This document shows positions 45,227-54,119 of a DNA stretch of 64,000 nt, in pieces (within the stretch, counting starts at the first letter, position 1; each line of letters opens with the position of its first letter). The notes below the pieces were generated by a model. That model was given only the letters and a program-made list of their open reading frames with translations, made no database searches and was not told the origin of the DNA. The DNA lies in the NCBI RefSeq assembly GCF_002797715.1, contig NZ_PGFF01000001.1, positions 186,001 through 250,000 on the forward strand, given 5' to 3'. The position numbers were made by a program, and so were the translations under genes. Source of the DNA: Diaminobutyricimonas aerilata (GTDB taxonomy: Bacteria > Actinomycetota > Actinomycetes > Actinomycetales > Microbacteriaceae).

Positions 45227-46483
45227 TCAGTAGTTCTTCTCGAGGTCGGCGGCGACCTGATCGGGCTTCTTCTGCCCGGTCAGCAGGGCCTGGATGCCAT
45301 CCCACATCGCCTCGTTGAAGGTGTCGGACATGAGCACGTCGACGTTGTATCCGAAGTCCCCGCTGCCGTCGGCGATGGCGCCGGCGTCGGCCAGGATCTG
45401 GGTGAACAGCGGCGTCGCTTCGATGTCGCTCGTGTCGACGGGGAACGCGGGGATGCTCTGCTGGTTCTCCACCTGCCACTTGCCGTGCTCGGGGGTGAGG
45501 TTCCAGTCGAGGAACTCGATGGCCGCGTCCGCCTTCTGTGTGGACTTCGAGATGAACAGACCCGACCCGAGTCCGCCGCTGAAGATGCCGGGGGAGTCGG
45601 CCGCGGGGAACGGGATGTAGCCGACCTCGAAGTCGACGTTCCGCTCGATGTCCTGAGCGAGCCAGCTGCCCGTGGGGTTGATCGCGGCCTTGCCGGAGTA
45701 GAAGAGGGCGTTGGCGCTGTCGTAGGTGACCGCCGTGGGGGACGGCGTCAGGAGCTTCTTCGCGTTGTAGTCAGCGAGCACCTCGAGGGCACCGACCACC
45801 TCGGGGGAGTCCCAGGACGACTCGCCCGCGATGAGCGCCTCCATGGCGTCGCCGCCGACCTCGCTCGACAGCACCATGCTGAGCAGGTGCCCGCCCTGCC
45901 AACCCTCCTTGTCGCTCACTGCGAACGGGATGACGCCGCTGTCGCGGATGGCTTCGGCCGCGGCGGTCAGGTCATCGAGTGTCTCGGGCTGGGCGAGACC
46001 CAGCCCCGCGAAGATGTCCTTGTTGTAGAACAGGCCGACGCTCTCGATCTCGTTCGGGATGCCGACGAGCTTGCCGCCGAAAGTGACTCGTTCCTTCGCG
46101 AAGTCGTAGATCGGCCAGTCGTTCTCGGAGTAGGCGTCCGTGAGGTCGTAGAGCAGCCCGGCCTCTTCGAGTGCTCCCGCGAAGCCGGGGCCCGTGTCAT
46201 AGCCGAACACGTCGGGTCCCTCGCCTGACCGCAGCTGTGTCTGCAGCACGGTGCGCATGTTCTCGGAGGGCACCACGTCGAGCTTGACCGTGATGCCGGT
46301 CTCCTCCTCGAAGGCAGCGAGGTCCTCTTTCGTCAGGTCGAGGTCCGCCGTGTCTTCGGGTTGACCGATGAGGAACCGGATGGTGTCCGGATCCGAGTCG
46401 CCCTGGCCCGGTGCGCCGCCGGTGCATGCCGCGAGAGAGAGGGCGACGAGCGCCGCCGCGCCGAGGGTCGTTGACTTCCGCAT
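45227..46483 (-). CDS. Sugar ABC transporter substrate-binding lipoprotein
   Basis: This 418-residue family 1 binding protein has a signal peptide with lipobox LSLAAC (Cys20), then TIRFLIGQPEDTADLDLTKEDL, GPDVFGYDTG and NDWPIYDFAKERV. It is the first gene of the operon with two permeases, the MDR dehydrogenase and the epimerase, so the imported compound is probably oxidised and epimerised after entry. The divergent LacI gene and two CAGCGCTG dyads in the 142-bp gap indicate induction by the substrate. Confidence 0.92.
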   Translation of the reverse strand: MRKSTTLGAAALVALSLAACTGGAPGQGDSDPDTIRFLIGQPEDTADLDLTKEDLAAFEEETGITVKLDVVPSENMRTVLQTQLRSGEGPDVFGYDTGPGFAGALEEAGLLYDLTDAYSENDWPIYDFAKERVTFGGKLVGIPNEIESVGLFYNKDIFAGLGLAQPETLDDLTAAAEAIRDSGVIPFAVSDKEGWQGGHLLSMVLSSEVGGDAMEALIAGESSWDSPEVVGALEVLADYNAKKLLTPSPTAVTYDSANALFYSGKAAINPTGSWLAQDIERNVDFEVGYIPFPAADSPGIFSGGLGSGLFISKSTQKADAAIEFLDWNLTPEHGKWQVENQQSIPAFPVDTSDIEATPLFTQILADAGAIADGSGDFGYNVDVLMSDTFNEAMWDGIQALLTGQKKPDQVAADLEKNY

Positions 46484-46508
46484 GATGACTTCCTTGTCAG
46501 CTTTCGGG

Positions 46509-46528
46509 ACCCCGCACCGGTGCGGGGT
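46509..46528. promoter_or_regulatory. Leader hairpin before the second sugar operon
   Basis: ACCCCGCACCGGTGCGGGGT is a perfect 20-bp palindrome 26 bp upstream of the binding-protein start. It would lie in its 5' leader and could limit translation or protect the RNA. Confidence 0.45.
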
Positions 46529-46536
46529 GGCCCGAC

Positions 46537-46552
46537 TCTACAGCGCTGTAGA
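46537..46552. promoter_or_regulatory. LacI-type operator, perfect palindrome
   Basis: TCTACAGCGCTGTAGA is a perfect 16-bp palindrome with a central CG between the LacI gene and the sugar operon. A second copy follows 36 bp away. Confidence 0.75.
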
Positions 46553-46572
46553 TCGGCATGTAAAGGATTTCT

Positions 46573-46588
46573 CTTCAGCGCTGTAGAT
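46573..46588. promoter_or_regulatory. LacI-type operator, second copy
   Basis: CTTCAGCGCTGTAGAT keeps the CAGCGCTGTAGAT part of the first site with two changes in the left arm. It lies 38 bp from the LacI start and fits autoregulation. Confidence 0.7.
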
Positions 46589-46625
46589 TGATCGTCGACG
46601 GGCGACGGCGACCGGGAGGACGAGC

Positions 46626-47645
46626 ATGATCAGACCGCGTATGGCCGATGTCGCAGCGCGCGCCGGGGTCTCGGAGAAGACGGTCTCGAACCTGCTCAAC
46701 GGCTATCCCCACATCTCCGAGGCGACCAGGCACAAGGTCGAGTCGGCGATCGCCGAGCTCGGCTATCGACCGAACCTGGGCGCGCGCAACATGGGGCGCG
46801 GCCGCACGGGCTTCATCGCCTTCGCGGTGCCGAGCCTCGGCAACCCGCACTTCGCTGAACTCGCCGGACGGGTGATCCACGCAGCCAAGCAGCACCACTG
46901 GACGGTGCTGATCGAAGAGACCGGCGGCGAGGAGACCTCTGAGGACGAGCTCGTGCGTGCGCTGCCCTACGTCGTCGACGGCGTCATCCTGCACCCAGAG
47001 TCGCTCACGATGACAGACATCGAGGAGCGCGGTCGCGACACCCCCATCGTGCTGCTCGGCGAGCGGGGCCTCGAGCGGGTGGCCGACCGCGTGGTCGCCG
47101 ACAACATCTCGGCGGCGGCGGAGATGACGGAGCACCTCCTCGACACCGGGCGCCGTCGCATCGCGACGGTGGGCATCCGCGCGGACGCCGAGTTGCAGGC
47201 CAGTCGCTTCCGCGACGAAGGTGTGCGGAGGGCGCTCGAGCGCCGCGGTATCGACTACCCGGACGAGCTGCAGATCGAGATCCCCGACTACAGCCGGGCG
47301 AGCGGTGCGGCAGCTGCTCGGGCGCTCGCAGACCTCGACCCTCGTCCGGACGCGGTGCTGTGCTTCAACGCCGGAGTGGCGGCGGGGATGCTCAGCGGGC
47401 TCCACGAGTTGGACATCCGGGTACCTCGGGATCTCGCTGTGGCGGGTTTCGACGACGTCGATGAAGCCGAATTCATGGCGCCTCCGCTCACGACGATCGC
47501 GTGGGACATCGAGGGCATTGCGGAGTCGGCCGTGCGGTTGCTCGCGGAACGCTACGACGATCCGAGTCTGCCGACGCGGGACGTGACCGTGACCCACGCC
47601 CTGAGGATCCGGGCGAGTACCGCCGCCTCGCCCGGCTGGGCCTGA
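46626..47645 (+). CDS. LacI-family transcriptional regulator
   Basis: This 339-residue protein has the HTH RMADVAARAGVSEKTVSNLLNG (residues 5-26), the hinge IAELGYRPNLGARNM and a sugar-binding domain ending DLAVAGFDDV and PPLTTIAWD. It should bind the CAGCGCTG dyads in the gap it shares with the second sugar operon, repressing that operon until a sugar binds. The inducer is unknown. Confidence 0.93.
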   Translation: MIRPRMADVAARAGVSEKTVSNLLNGYPHISEATRHKVESAIAELGYRPNLGARNMGRGRTGFIAFAVPSLGNPHFAELAGRVIHAAKQHHWTVLIEETGGEETSEDELVRALPYVVDGVILHPESLTMTDIEERGRDTPIVLLGERGLERVADRVVADNISAAAEMTEHLLDTGRRRIATVGIRADAELQASRFRDEGVRRALERRGIDYPDELQIEIPDYSRASGAAAARALADLDPRPDAVLCFNAGVAAGMLSGLHELDIRVPRDLAVAGFDDVDEAEFMAPPLTTIAWDIEGIAESAVRLLAERYDDPSLPTRDVTVTHALRIRASTAASPGWA

Positions 47646-47664
47646 GCCCGCCGCGCTGGGCTGG

Positions 47665-47955
47665 CTACGAGGCCAGCCGCTTCGCGGCGTCGGGGTCGGA
47701 AGCCGCCCGTTCCGGCCCGCTGATCTCGGCCCACACGGCGTCGAGCGAGAGGCCGAGCACGTCGGCGATCGCGGCGATGGTCGGGAACGCCGGGGTCGCG
47801 ATGCGGCCCGTCTCGATCTTGCGCAGGGTCTCGGGCGAGACGTGGGCCGCGAGCGCGGTCTCGAGCATCGGGCGCTCGCCGCGGGCCTGGCGCAGAAGGG
47901 CGCCGAGGCGCTGCCCGCGCTCGACCTCGGCGGGGGTGAGGGGCAACCGGACCAT
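47665..47955 (-). CDS. XRE-family HTH regulator
   Basis: This 96-residue protein has a Cro/CI-type helix-turn-helix: LGALLRQARGERPMLETALAAHVSPETLRKIETG reduced to its HVSPETLRKIE core, then TPAFPTIAAIADVLGLSLDAVW. It is divergent from a methionine aminopeptidase gene with a TACCGG-N10-CCGGTA dyad between. Such XRE/aminopeptidase pairs recur in actinobacteria; control of the aminopeptidase is likely. Confidence 0.9.
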   Translation of the reverse strand: MVRLPLTPAEVERGQRLGALLRQARGERPMLETALAAHVSPETLRKIETGRIATPAFPTIAAIADVLGLSLDAVWAEISGPERAASDPDAAKRLAS

Positions 47956-47968
47956 GCGCCGATTGTAG

Positions 47969-47990
47969 TACCGGGATGATATGGCCGGTA
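47969..47990. promoter_or_regulatory. Dyad between XRE regulator and aminopeptidase
   Basis: TACCGG (47969-47974) and CCGGTA (47985-47990) form an interrupted dyad in the 65-bp divergent gap, a natural XRE operator. Confidence 0.5.
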
Positions 47991-48020
47991 TAGTTATCGG
48001 ATGCGACAGCGAGCTGCCCG

Positions 48021-48797
48021 ATGATCGAGATCTTCAGTCCCACCGAACTGCGCCGGGCGCGGGTCACCGGCGCGCTCGTCGGCGACATCCTGCAGACGCT
48101 CAAGGAGCGGACCGTCGTCGGCACCAACCTGCTCGAGATCGACCGCTGGACCCGGGAGATGATCGTCGAGGCCGGGGCCGTGTCGTGCTACGTCGACTAC
48201 GCACCGTCGTTCGGGCGCGGGCCGTTCGGCCACTACATCTGCACGGCCGTCAACGACGCCGTGCTGCACGGCATGCCGCACGACTACGCGCTCGCGGACG
48301 GCGACCTGCTGACCCTCGACCTCGCGGTGGAGGTCGACGGGATCGCCGCGGACGCCGCGATCAGCTTCGTGGTGGGCGATGCCCCCTCGCCCGAGAGCGC
48401 GGCGCTCATCGAGACGACCGAGCGCGCCCTGCGCGCCGGGATCGCCGCGGCCGTGCCGGGCGGCCGGATCGGCGACATCTCCCACGCGATCGGCTCGGTG
48501 CTGAGTGCCGCCGGATATCCGATCAACACCGAGTTCGGCGGACACGGCATCGGGTCGACGATGCACCAGGATCCGCACATCTCGAACACCGGACGCCCCG
48601 GTCGTGGCTACCGGCTGCGTCCCGGGCTGCTGCTGGCGCTCGAGCCGTGGGTGATGGCGGACACCGACGAACTCGTCGTCGACGCGGACGGGTGGACCCT
48701 GCGCAGCGCGACCGGCTGCCGCACGGCTCACACCGAGCACACCATCGCGATCACCGACGACGGACCCGAGGTCCTCACGCTGCCGCCGCGGGGCTGA
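48021..48797 (+). CDS. map: Type I methionine aminopeptidase
   Basis: This 258-residue pita-bread metalloprotease has the dinuclear metal ligands: Asp in TLDLAVEVDG and IAADA, His in GHGIGSTMH, Glu in ALEPW and Glu in HTEHTI. It removes the N-terminal Met from new proteins. It lacks an N-terminal zinc-finger extension, like other map type Ia proteins. A genome of this kind usually has another map beside secY/adk, so this regulator-linked copy may be a conditional paralogue. Confidence 0.9.
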   Translation: MIEIFSPTELRRARVTGALVGDILQTLKERTVVGTNLLEIDRWTREMIVEAGAVSCYVDYAPSFGRGPFGHYICTAVNDAVLHGMPHDYALADGDLLTLDLAVEVDGIAADAAISFVVGDAPSPESAALIETTERALRAGIAAAVPGGRIGDISHAIGSVLSAAGYPINTEFGGHGIGSTMHQDPHISNTGRPGRGYRLRPGLLLALEPWVMADTDELVVDADGWTLRSATGCRTAHTEHTIAITDDGPEVLTLPPRG

Positions 48798-48831
48798 CGG
48801 GGAGCTGACCCGGCCGCCTCCAGTGGCGCTC

Positions 48832-49458
48832 TCAGCCCTTCGCGAGCGAGCGGATGCGGTCCGCCTCGTCGGCCGGAAGGTGCTCGACGGCCATCTGGAC
48901 GACCTCGCGAGGCAGGCGCCGTGCCGTGCGATCGAGGAACGGAATGAGGGTGTCGGGCATCCGCTTGCCGATCGTCCGCAGGAGCGTGGCACTCGCCTGC
49001 CGCATCCCGGGATGCCGTTCCGGCGCGAGGCGCTCCACGAGCTCGAGCGTCGTCGACGGGTCGCCGGCCTTCACGAACACGCCGGTGGCGAGGAGCGCCA
49101 GCATCCGCACCCACACGACGTCGCTCTTCGCGAGCTGGAAGAAGCGGTTGCGCGAGCCCTCCCGGTGCGCGTCGCCCAGGATCGACTCCGCGACCGCGGC
49201 GACGAGCTCCTCGTCGTCGACCCTCTCGGCGCGCGCGGCATCGAGGAGTTGTTCGACCACGGCCGACGGGTCCCGGCCGGCTCGGTACTGCTCGACGAGG
49301 ATCAGCAGGGCGGCGAGGCGGTCGGGGCGATGCTCGCTCCAGAGCAGGGAATCGATCTCGGTGGGCGGCAGGGCGGCGAAGCGGCGGGCGACCCGGCGGA
49401 TGCTCGCGTCGTCGGTCGCGCGCACGAGCGCGGCGGCGACCTCGTCTGCACCTGCCAT
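48832..49458 (-). CDS. AlkD-like DNA alkylation repair (HEAT-repeat) protein
   Basis: This 208-residue all-helical protein resembles the AlkD family. It has ALPPTEIDSLLWSEHRPDRLAAL, SDVVWVRMLALLATGVFVK and RQASATLLRTIGKRMPDTLIPFL followed by LPREVVQMAVEHLPA. AlkD-type glycosylases excise alkylated purines by wrapping the DNA. It is slightly shorter than B. cereus AlkD. Conservation of the catalytic Trp/Asp/Arg set cannot be judged by eye. It stands alone, convergent with map. Confidence 0.75.
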   Translation of the reverse strand: MAGADEVAAALVRATDDASIRRVARRFAALPPTEIDSLLWSEHRPDRLAALLILVEQYRAGRDPSAVVEQLLDAARAERVDDEELVAAVAESILGDAHREGSRNRFFQLAKSDVVWVRMLALLATGVFVKAGDPSTTLELVERLAPERHPGMRQASATLLRTIGKRMPDTLIPFLDRTARRLPREVVQMAVEHLPADEADRIRSLAKG

Positions 49459-49555
49459 CCGTTCAGCCTAAGCAGCGCGATCGTGTGTTCCCCGGCGATA
49501 CGCTCGGCGTGCAACGCCGCGTGGCCGGTCGGCGTGATCGACAGCAGGAGCCGTC

Positions 49556-50532
49556 ATGTCCGTTCCCTTCACGCACGCGTTCGACTGGGCGCGACGCCAC
49601 GTCGAGTCGGGCGCGTTGCCGACCGCTGTGCTCGGTGTCGCCACCGCGTCAGGCATCCAGGCGCTCGACGCGTTCGGCACGACCGGCACCCGGCCCGCCC
49701 GCACCGACGATCACTACCGTCTGTTCTCCATCACGAAGCCGCTCGTCGGCCTCGCGGCCGCGCGCATGATCGAGGCGGGGCTCGTCACCACCGAGACCCC
49801 TCTGCAGGCGGACGTGCCGGAGTTCGGACGCGACCGCGACGACGTGGTGCGGCTGAGGCATCTGGTGAGTCACACGTCGGGTATCGCGGAGCCGCCGATG
49901 GACTCACCCGACGGCCTCGAGGCGGGACTCCTCGGCCCGCGCGACTTCGCCGCGGGCAGCGCCTCGCGCTACTCGACCATCGCGTTCGAGGGCATCGCGC
50001 GGATGATCCGGGCGCGCACCGGGCGCACTTGGGATGCCGCCGTCGCCGACGCGGTCGGCCCGGTCGGCGCCACCGGACTCACGCTCGACGAAGCCGCGGA
50101 TCCGCACGACGTTCCGGATGCAGCTGCCGAGGGGCTGGACCTGCAGCGCTTCGCCGCCCTGCGCCATCGGGCGCCGGTCTCCTGGGCCGGGCAGAGGACC
50201 TGCTGGCGATCGGTACCGCTCTGCTGCGCGACTCCGGCGACATCGCGCGCCCGGCGACGCTCGCGATGATGCTGCGCCCGCTCACCGGCGACATTCCGCG
50301 CCTCGACCCCTACACCGCCGAGCGCGGGCAGGACTGGGGCTTCACGTGGAACCTGCGCACCCGTGCGCCCGGCCTGATCGATCGCGACGTCTACGGGCAC
50401 CGCGGCTGGTCGGGGGCGGAATTCTGGGTGCACCCCACGGTCGGGATCGCGTTCGTGCTGCTCACCAACCGTGCGGACCGACCGGGCGTAGACCTCGACG
50501 AGCTCGACAACGCGGTCGTGTCCGGCGTCTGA
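49556..50532 (+). pseudogene. Frameshifted serine hydrolase, paralogue of 39186-40163
   Basis: The sequence follows the intact hydrolase closely (MSVPFTHAFDWARRHVESGA, SITKPLVGLAAARMIE, LRHLVSHTSGIAEPP) until about 50168, where CATCCGGGCGCC of the intact copy reads CATCGGGCGCC, one C short. The rest continues in another frame (GLLGRAEDLLAIG to DELDNAVVSGV). The third active-site motif is GHRG instead of GHGG. The gene is therefore split and also lacks a key Gly; a sequencing error would explain only the first defect. Confidence 0.85.
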
Positions 50533-50542
50533 AGCGCAGCTC

Positions 50543-51127
50543 GTGAGGATCCGGCCCCTGCTGTTCGCCGCCGCGGCGCTCGCCACGCGCGCGCACCCGG
50601 ACGGCGCGGAGGCCGTCGTCGTGCTCGGCTACCGGAACCGTGGGCGACGGGCCAACTACGTGAACCGGTACCGGGTGCGTGCGGGCCTCAGATCTCAGCG
50701 CGGCGGCGAGTCGAGTGTGCTCGTGTTGTGCGGTGGCGCCGTCGGCGGCGACGTGGCGGAGGCGGAGCTGATGGCCCGGTATGCGCGCGAGCGGGGCTAT
50801 CGCGGGCCGCTGCGGCTCGATCGCGAGAGCCGCACGACGTGGGAGAACATCCGCAACGCCATCCCGCTCATCGAACACGCGGATGCCATCAAGATCGTCT
50901 CGAACTCGCTGCACGCCGAGAAGGGTCGTCTCTATCTCGCACAGATGCGACCGGATCTCGCCGAGCGGCTGGTGCGCGCCGACGACTACCGCTTCGGCGA
51001 GATGTTGCTGCTCAAACCGATCGCGGCGGTCGTCGGATGGAGGCGCCGGCCTCGAGTGGTCCGCACAGCGGCCGCGGCTCAGGCCTCCGCGAGCGCCTCG
51101 AACACGACCGTCTCGTCCGCCGGCTGA
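50543..51127 (+). CDS. YdcF/ElyC/SanA-family (DUF218) protein
   Basis: This 194-residue protein has the DUF218 start VVVLGYRN, then VLCGGAVGGDVAEAELM, ESRTTWENIRN and IVSNSLHAEKGRLYL. Family members affect envelope integrity; the enzyme activity is unknown. It lacks a clear signal peptide (first residues MRIRPLLFAAAALATRA are only weakly hydrophobic). GTG 50543 starts 10 nt after the hydrolase remnant. Its 3' end overlaps the convergent MFS gene by 49 bp, and its real end could be affected by this. Confidence 0.75.
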   Translation: MRIRPLLFAAAALATRAHPDGAEAVVVLGYRNRGRRANYVNRYRVRAGLRSQRGGESSVLVLCGGAVGGDVAEAELMARYARERGYRGPLRLDRESRTTWENIRNAIPLIEHADAIKIVSNSLHAEKGRLYLAQMRPDLAERLVRADDYRFGEMLLLKPIAAVVGWRRRPRVVRTAAAAQASASASNTTVSSAG

Positions 51128-52551
51128 CGGCGACGGCGGCGGGGTCGGCCGGCGACGGCGGCGACTGCGGCGAGCAGCGCAGCGCCGGCGAGCACGAGGA
51201 AGCCCATCGTGTACCCGGCCTCGGTGGGCTCGCTGGTGGCGCCGTGCGAGGTGCCGGTCACGATCGCCGTGGTCACGGCGGTGCCGATGGCCGAGCCGAT
51301 GGTGCGGAAGTTGGCGTTCATCCCGCTCGCGACGCCGGTCTGGTTGAGCGGAACGCTCTGCACCACGATGCTCGCCGTCGCGGCGTTCGCGAGACCGAGG
51401 CCGATGCCGAACACGGCCGCCCACAGCGCGAGCTCGAACGCGGTCTCGTGCACCAGCGCGATGGCGGCGGTGGAGGCGGCGACGAGCGCCGCGGCGATCG
51501 TGAGCTGCGTGCGCAACCCGATCCACTTCGTGAGCGGGCCGGTGGCCAGGCCCGCGAACGCCATGAGCACGAGCATCGGCAGCATGAGCAGTCCGGACTC
51601 CGCGACGGAGGCGCCGAGCCCGTAACCGGTGGAGGTCGGCTCCTGCAGGAAGCGGGCGAAGTACGCCCACACGCCGAACATCGCGGCACCGAGCAGGATG
51701 GCGGCGACGTTCGTGTTCCACACGCCCGGAAGGCGCAGCATCCGCATGTCGACGAGGGGCTCGGAGGATCGCAGTTCCACGACGATCCAGCCGGCGAGCG
51801 CGAGTGCGGCCACCGCGAAGGAGCCGAGGATGAACGGCGAGGTCCATCCGACACTGCCGGCGAGGCTCAGCGGGAGCAGGGCGGCGACGAGCCAGGTGGA
51901 GAGCAGGATAGCGGCCGGCACGTTGATGCGGCCGCTTCCGCGCTCGTCGGCCGCCGGCACGAACCGGCGCACCATGAGGGCGCTGATGAGCACGCCGATG
52001 AGCGGCACGAGGAACAGCCCGCGCCAGCCGACGAGGGTCGACAGCGGCCCGGCCAGCGCGGTGCCGATGCCGGCGCCGGATGAGACGATCGCCGAGAGCA
52101 CGCCGATGCCGGAGCCCACCCGGCCGGCGGGCATGATCTCGCGCACGAGGCCGAAGCCGAGCGGGAAGATGGCGCCACCGACACCCTGCAGCACGCGACC
52201 GACGAGCAGCACGGTGAGGTTGGGCGCGAGGGCGGCGACGAGGCTTCCGACGGCGATGGCGCCCAGGGCCAGCAGGAACACGCGGCGGCGTCCGATGAGG
52301 TCGCCGACGCGGCCGAGCAGCGGGGTCGCGACGGCGGCGGTGATGAGCCAGGCGGTGAGCGTCCACGCGACGCCGGAGGCGTCGGTGAGCAGGTCGACCT
52401 GCACGAGGGGCAGCACCGGCACGAGCAGCGACTGCAGCGTGGCGAACGCGCCGACGCCGATGCCGAGAGCGGCGAGCGCGTGCCCGGAGCGCGGCGCGCG
52501 CTCGATCCGTACGGCTCCCGCGGGCGAGTCGGAGGTGAGGGTGGTGGTCAT
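51079..52551 (-). CDS. MFS drug-efflux transporter (DHA2/EmrB-QacA type)
   Basis: This 490-residue protein has about 14 hydrophobic segments, GRVGDLIGRRRVFLLAL (motif A), LQGVGGAIFPLGFGLVREI (motif B) and GIGTALAGPLSTLVGWRGLF (motif C of antiporters). It should expel organic compounds using the proton gradient. AAAGGA precedes ATG 52551. It is divergent from a TetR regulator with two palindromic operators in the gap, a standard inducible pump. Confidence 0.92.
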   Translation of the reverse strand: MTTTLTSDSPAGAVRIERAPRSGHALAALGIGVGAFATLQSLLVPVLPLVQVDLLTDASGVAWTLTAWLITAAVATPLLGRVGDLIGRRRVFLLALGAIAVGSLVAALAPNLTVLLVGRVLQGVGGAIFPLGFGLVREIMPAGRVGSGIGVLSAIVSSGAGIGTALAGPLSTLVGWRGLFLVPLIGVLISALMVRRFVPAADERGSGRINVPAAILLSTWLVAALLPLSLAGSVGWTSPFILGSFAVAALALAGWIVVELRSSEPLVDMRMLRLPGVWNTNVAAILLGAAMFGVWAYFARFLQEPTSTGYGLGASVAESGLLMLPMLVLMAFAGLATGPLTKWIGLRTQLTIAAALVAASTAAIALVHETAFELALWAAVFGIGLGLANAATASIVVQSVPLNQTGVASGMNANFRTIGSAIGTAVTTAIVTGTSHGATSEPTEAGYTMGFLVLAGAALLAAVAAVAGRPRRRRRQPADETVVFEALAEA

Positions 52552-52601
52552 GGGGTTCCTTTCGGAGCGCCCGCACCGTCGAGGGCTATGATCAGGAGGC
52601 A

Positions 52602-52617
52602 GCCTCCGCTCGGAGGC
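52602..52617. promoter_or_regulatory. TetR operator 1, perfect palindrome
   Basis: GCCTCCGCTCGGAGGC is a perfect 7-2-7 palindrome 50 bp upstream of the MFS start and shares its GCCTCCG arm with the second site. Confidence 0.75.
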
Positions 52618-52634
52618 GCCCTCCGGTACGTTAG

Positions 52635-52649
52635 CGGAGGCGGCCTCCG
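52635..52649. promoter_or_regulatory. TetR operator 2
   Basis: CGGAGGCGGCCTCCG is a perfect 7-1-7 palindrome, 17 bp before the TetR start, with the same arms in inverse order. Confidence 0.7.
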
Positions 52650-52666
52650 TTTCGCAAGGAGCGATC

Positions 52667-53236
52667 GTGTCGATCGTCGATATCCCCGACTGGGTGGGAG
52701 TGCGGCGACCGCAACGCGCGGATGCGCGGCGCAACTTCGACGCGCTGCTGGCTGCCGCACGCGCGGCCTTCGCGGAGCGCGGTCTGCAGGCCTCCCTCGA
52801 AGACATCGCGCGCGATGCCGGCGTCGGAATCGGCACCCTGTACCGCAACTTCGCGAGCCGCGACGCCCTGGCCGAGGCGGTGTACGTGCAGGAGGTCGAG
52901 TCGTTGATCGCCGCTGCGCAGGCCACCCATGACCAGGAGCCGTGGGCGGCATTCGCGACCTTCCTCGACCGCTATGTCGAATACGTCGGCACGAAACGCG
53001 CCCTGCTCGAGGGCCTCAACCGCGGGTCACCCGCTCTGCTGGCCTGCAAGGGCGCGATGATGCAGGCGGGCGCCCCGGTGCTCGAACGCGCGCAGGCCGC
53101 CGGCGTCGTGCGCGACGACATCGTCGTCGAAGACGTGCTGCGCATGATCTCGGGAATCACGAGCGTGCAGTTCCCGGATGCCGCGCAGCGCGACAAGGTG
53201 CTCGGCATCGCGATCGACGGCTTGCGCGTCCGCTGA
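52667..53236 (+). CDS. TetR-family transcriptional regulator
   Basis: This 189-residue protein has the TetR HTH (ASLEDIARDAGVGIGTLYRNF, residues 42-62) and an all-helical ligand domain ending QRDKVLGIAIDGLR. It starts with GTG after AAGGAGCGATC. The divergent MFS pump and two GGAGGC-arm palindromes suggest that it represses the pump and itself until a toxic ligand binds. Confidence 0.92.
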   Translation: MSIVDIPDWVGVRRPQRADARRNFDALLAAARAAFAERGLQASLEDIARDAGVGIGTLYRNFASRDALAEAVYVQEVESLIAAAQATHDQEPWAAFATFLDRYVEYVGTKRALLEGLNRGSPALLACKGAMMQAGAPVLERAQAAGVVRDDIVVEDVLRMISGITSVQFPDAAQRDKVLGIAIDGLRVR

Positions 53237-53258
53237 CCGTCCGCCGCCCGCCGAGTGC

Positions 53259-54119
53259 TCAGTCGGAGCTGCCGGCACCGAGCTCGTCGGCCGTACCGGT
53301 CACCCGAATGCGTCCCGCGCTCGGGATCGTGACGGAGATCAGCGAGGGGCGGCCGACTTCGCTGCCCTGCTCCACGGTGATCTCCGCATCCGAGGCGACG
53401 TGGCCGCCGTGGCGCAGGTACGCGCCCAGTCCCGCCGCCGCCGATCCCGTGGCCGGATCCTCCCTGATGCCGCCGCGCGGGAAGGGGTTCCGGCTGAAGA
53501 ACCGGTGCTCCGAGACGCGGTGCACGACCGGCACCGTCCCATCCCAGCCCTGCCGATTCTGCAGCGTGAGCACAGCGTCCGCGTCGTGGTCGAGTCGGGC
53601 AAGTGCGTCAGCGCGCACCGGCACGAGCGGATGCGGGTTGCCGCCCCGGATGAACGCGGGCGGCAACGCGGGATCGAGGTCCGCCTCCGTCAGCCGTAGC
53701 GCCTCGAGCAGCTCGCTCAGCGTCGAAGGATCGAGCGGCTCGACCGCCGTCTCGACGGCGGTCAGCGTCGCCCGCTCGGGCGTGACCTCCACGGGTACCT
53801 CGCCCGCGTTCGTGCGCAGCTCGATCACCGGACCCGCGCCCTGCCGCGCCAAGGCGACACCCGACGCGATGGTCGCGTGACCGCAGAAGGCGATCTCGGC
53901 GCGAGGGGTGAAGTAGCGGATGCGTGCCGAACGGTCGGTGATCTCGGTGAGGAACGCGGTCTCACTGAACCCCAGATCGGCCGCGATGCTCAGCATGTCG
54001 TTCTCCGACAGCCGCTCCGCGTCCAGAACCACCCCAGCCGGGTTCCCGGAATCCGGCCCGCCGTCCGGGGTGGTGAACGCCCGGTACTTCAGAGTCCTCG
54101 CCGCAGCCGTACTTCCCAT
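53259..54119 (-). CDS. PhzF-family isomerase
   Basis: This 286-residue protein has the PhzF fold markers: GNPAGVVL, FSETAFL with the catalytic Glu53, AFCGHATIA and the C-terminal EDPATGSAAAGLGAYL. In Pseudomonas PhzF isomerises a phenazine precursor, but most homologues have unknown roles, and no other phenazine gene is present. ATG 54119 gives the family start; the frame's extension to 54233 shows no similarity. Confidence 0.88.
   Translation of the reverse strand: MGSTAAARTLKYRAFTTPDGGPDSGNPAGVVLDAERLSENDMLSIAADLGFSETAFLTEITDRSARIRYFTPRAEIAFCGHATIASGVALARQGAGPVIELRTNAGEVPVEVTPERATLTAVETAVEPLDPSTLSELLEALRLTEADLDPALPPAFIRGGNPHPLVPVRADALARLDHDADAVLTLQNRQGWDGTVPVVHRVSEHRFFSRNPFPRGGIREDPATGSAAAGLGAYLRHGGHVASDAEITVEQGSEVGRPSLISVTIPSAGRIRVTGTADELGAGSSD

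Noticed and set aside
53259-54119. Phenazine biosynthesis cluster
   Set aside because: Only a PhzF-like protein is present; this family is widespread without phenazine genes.
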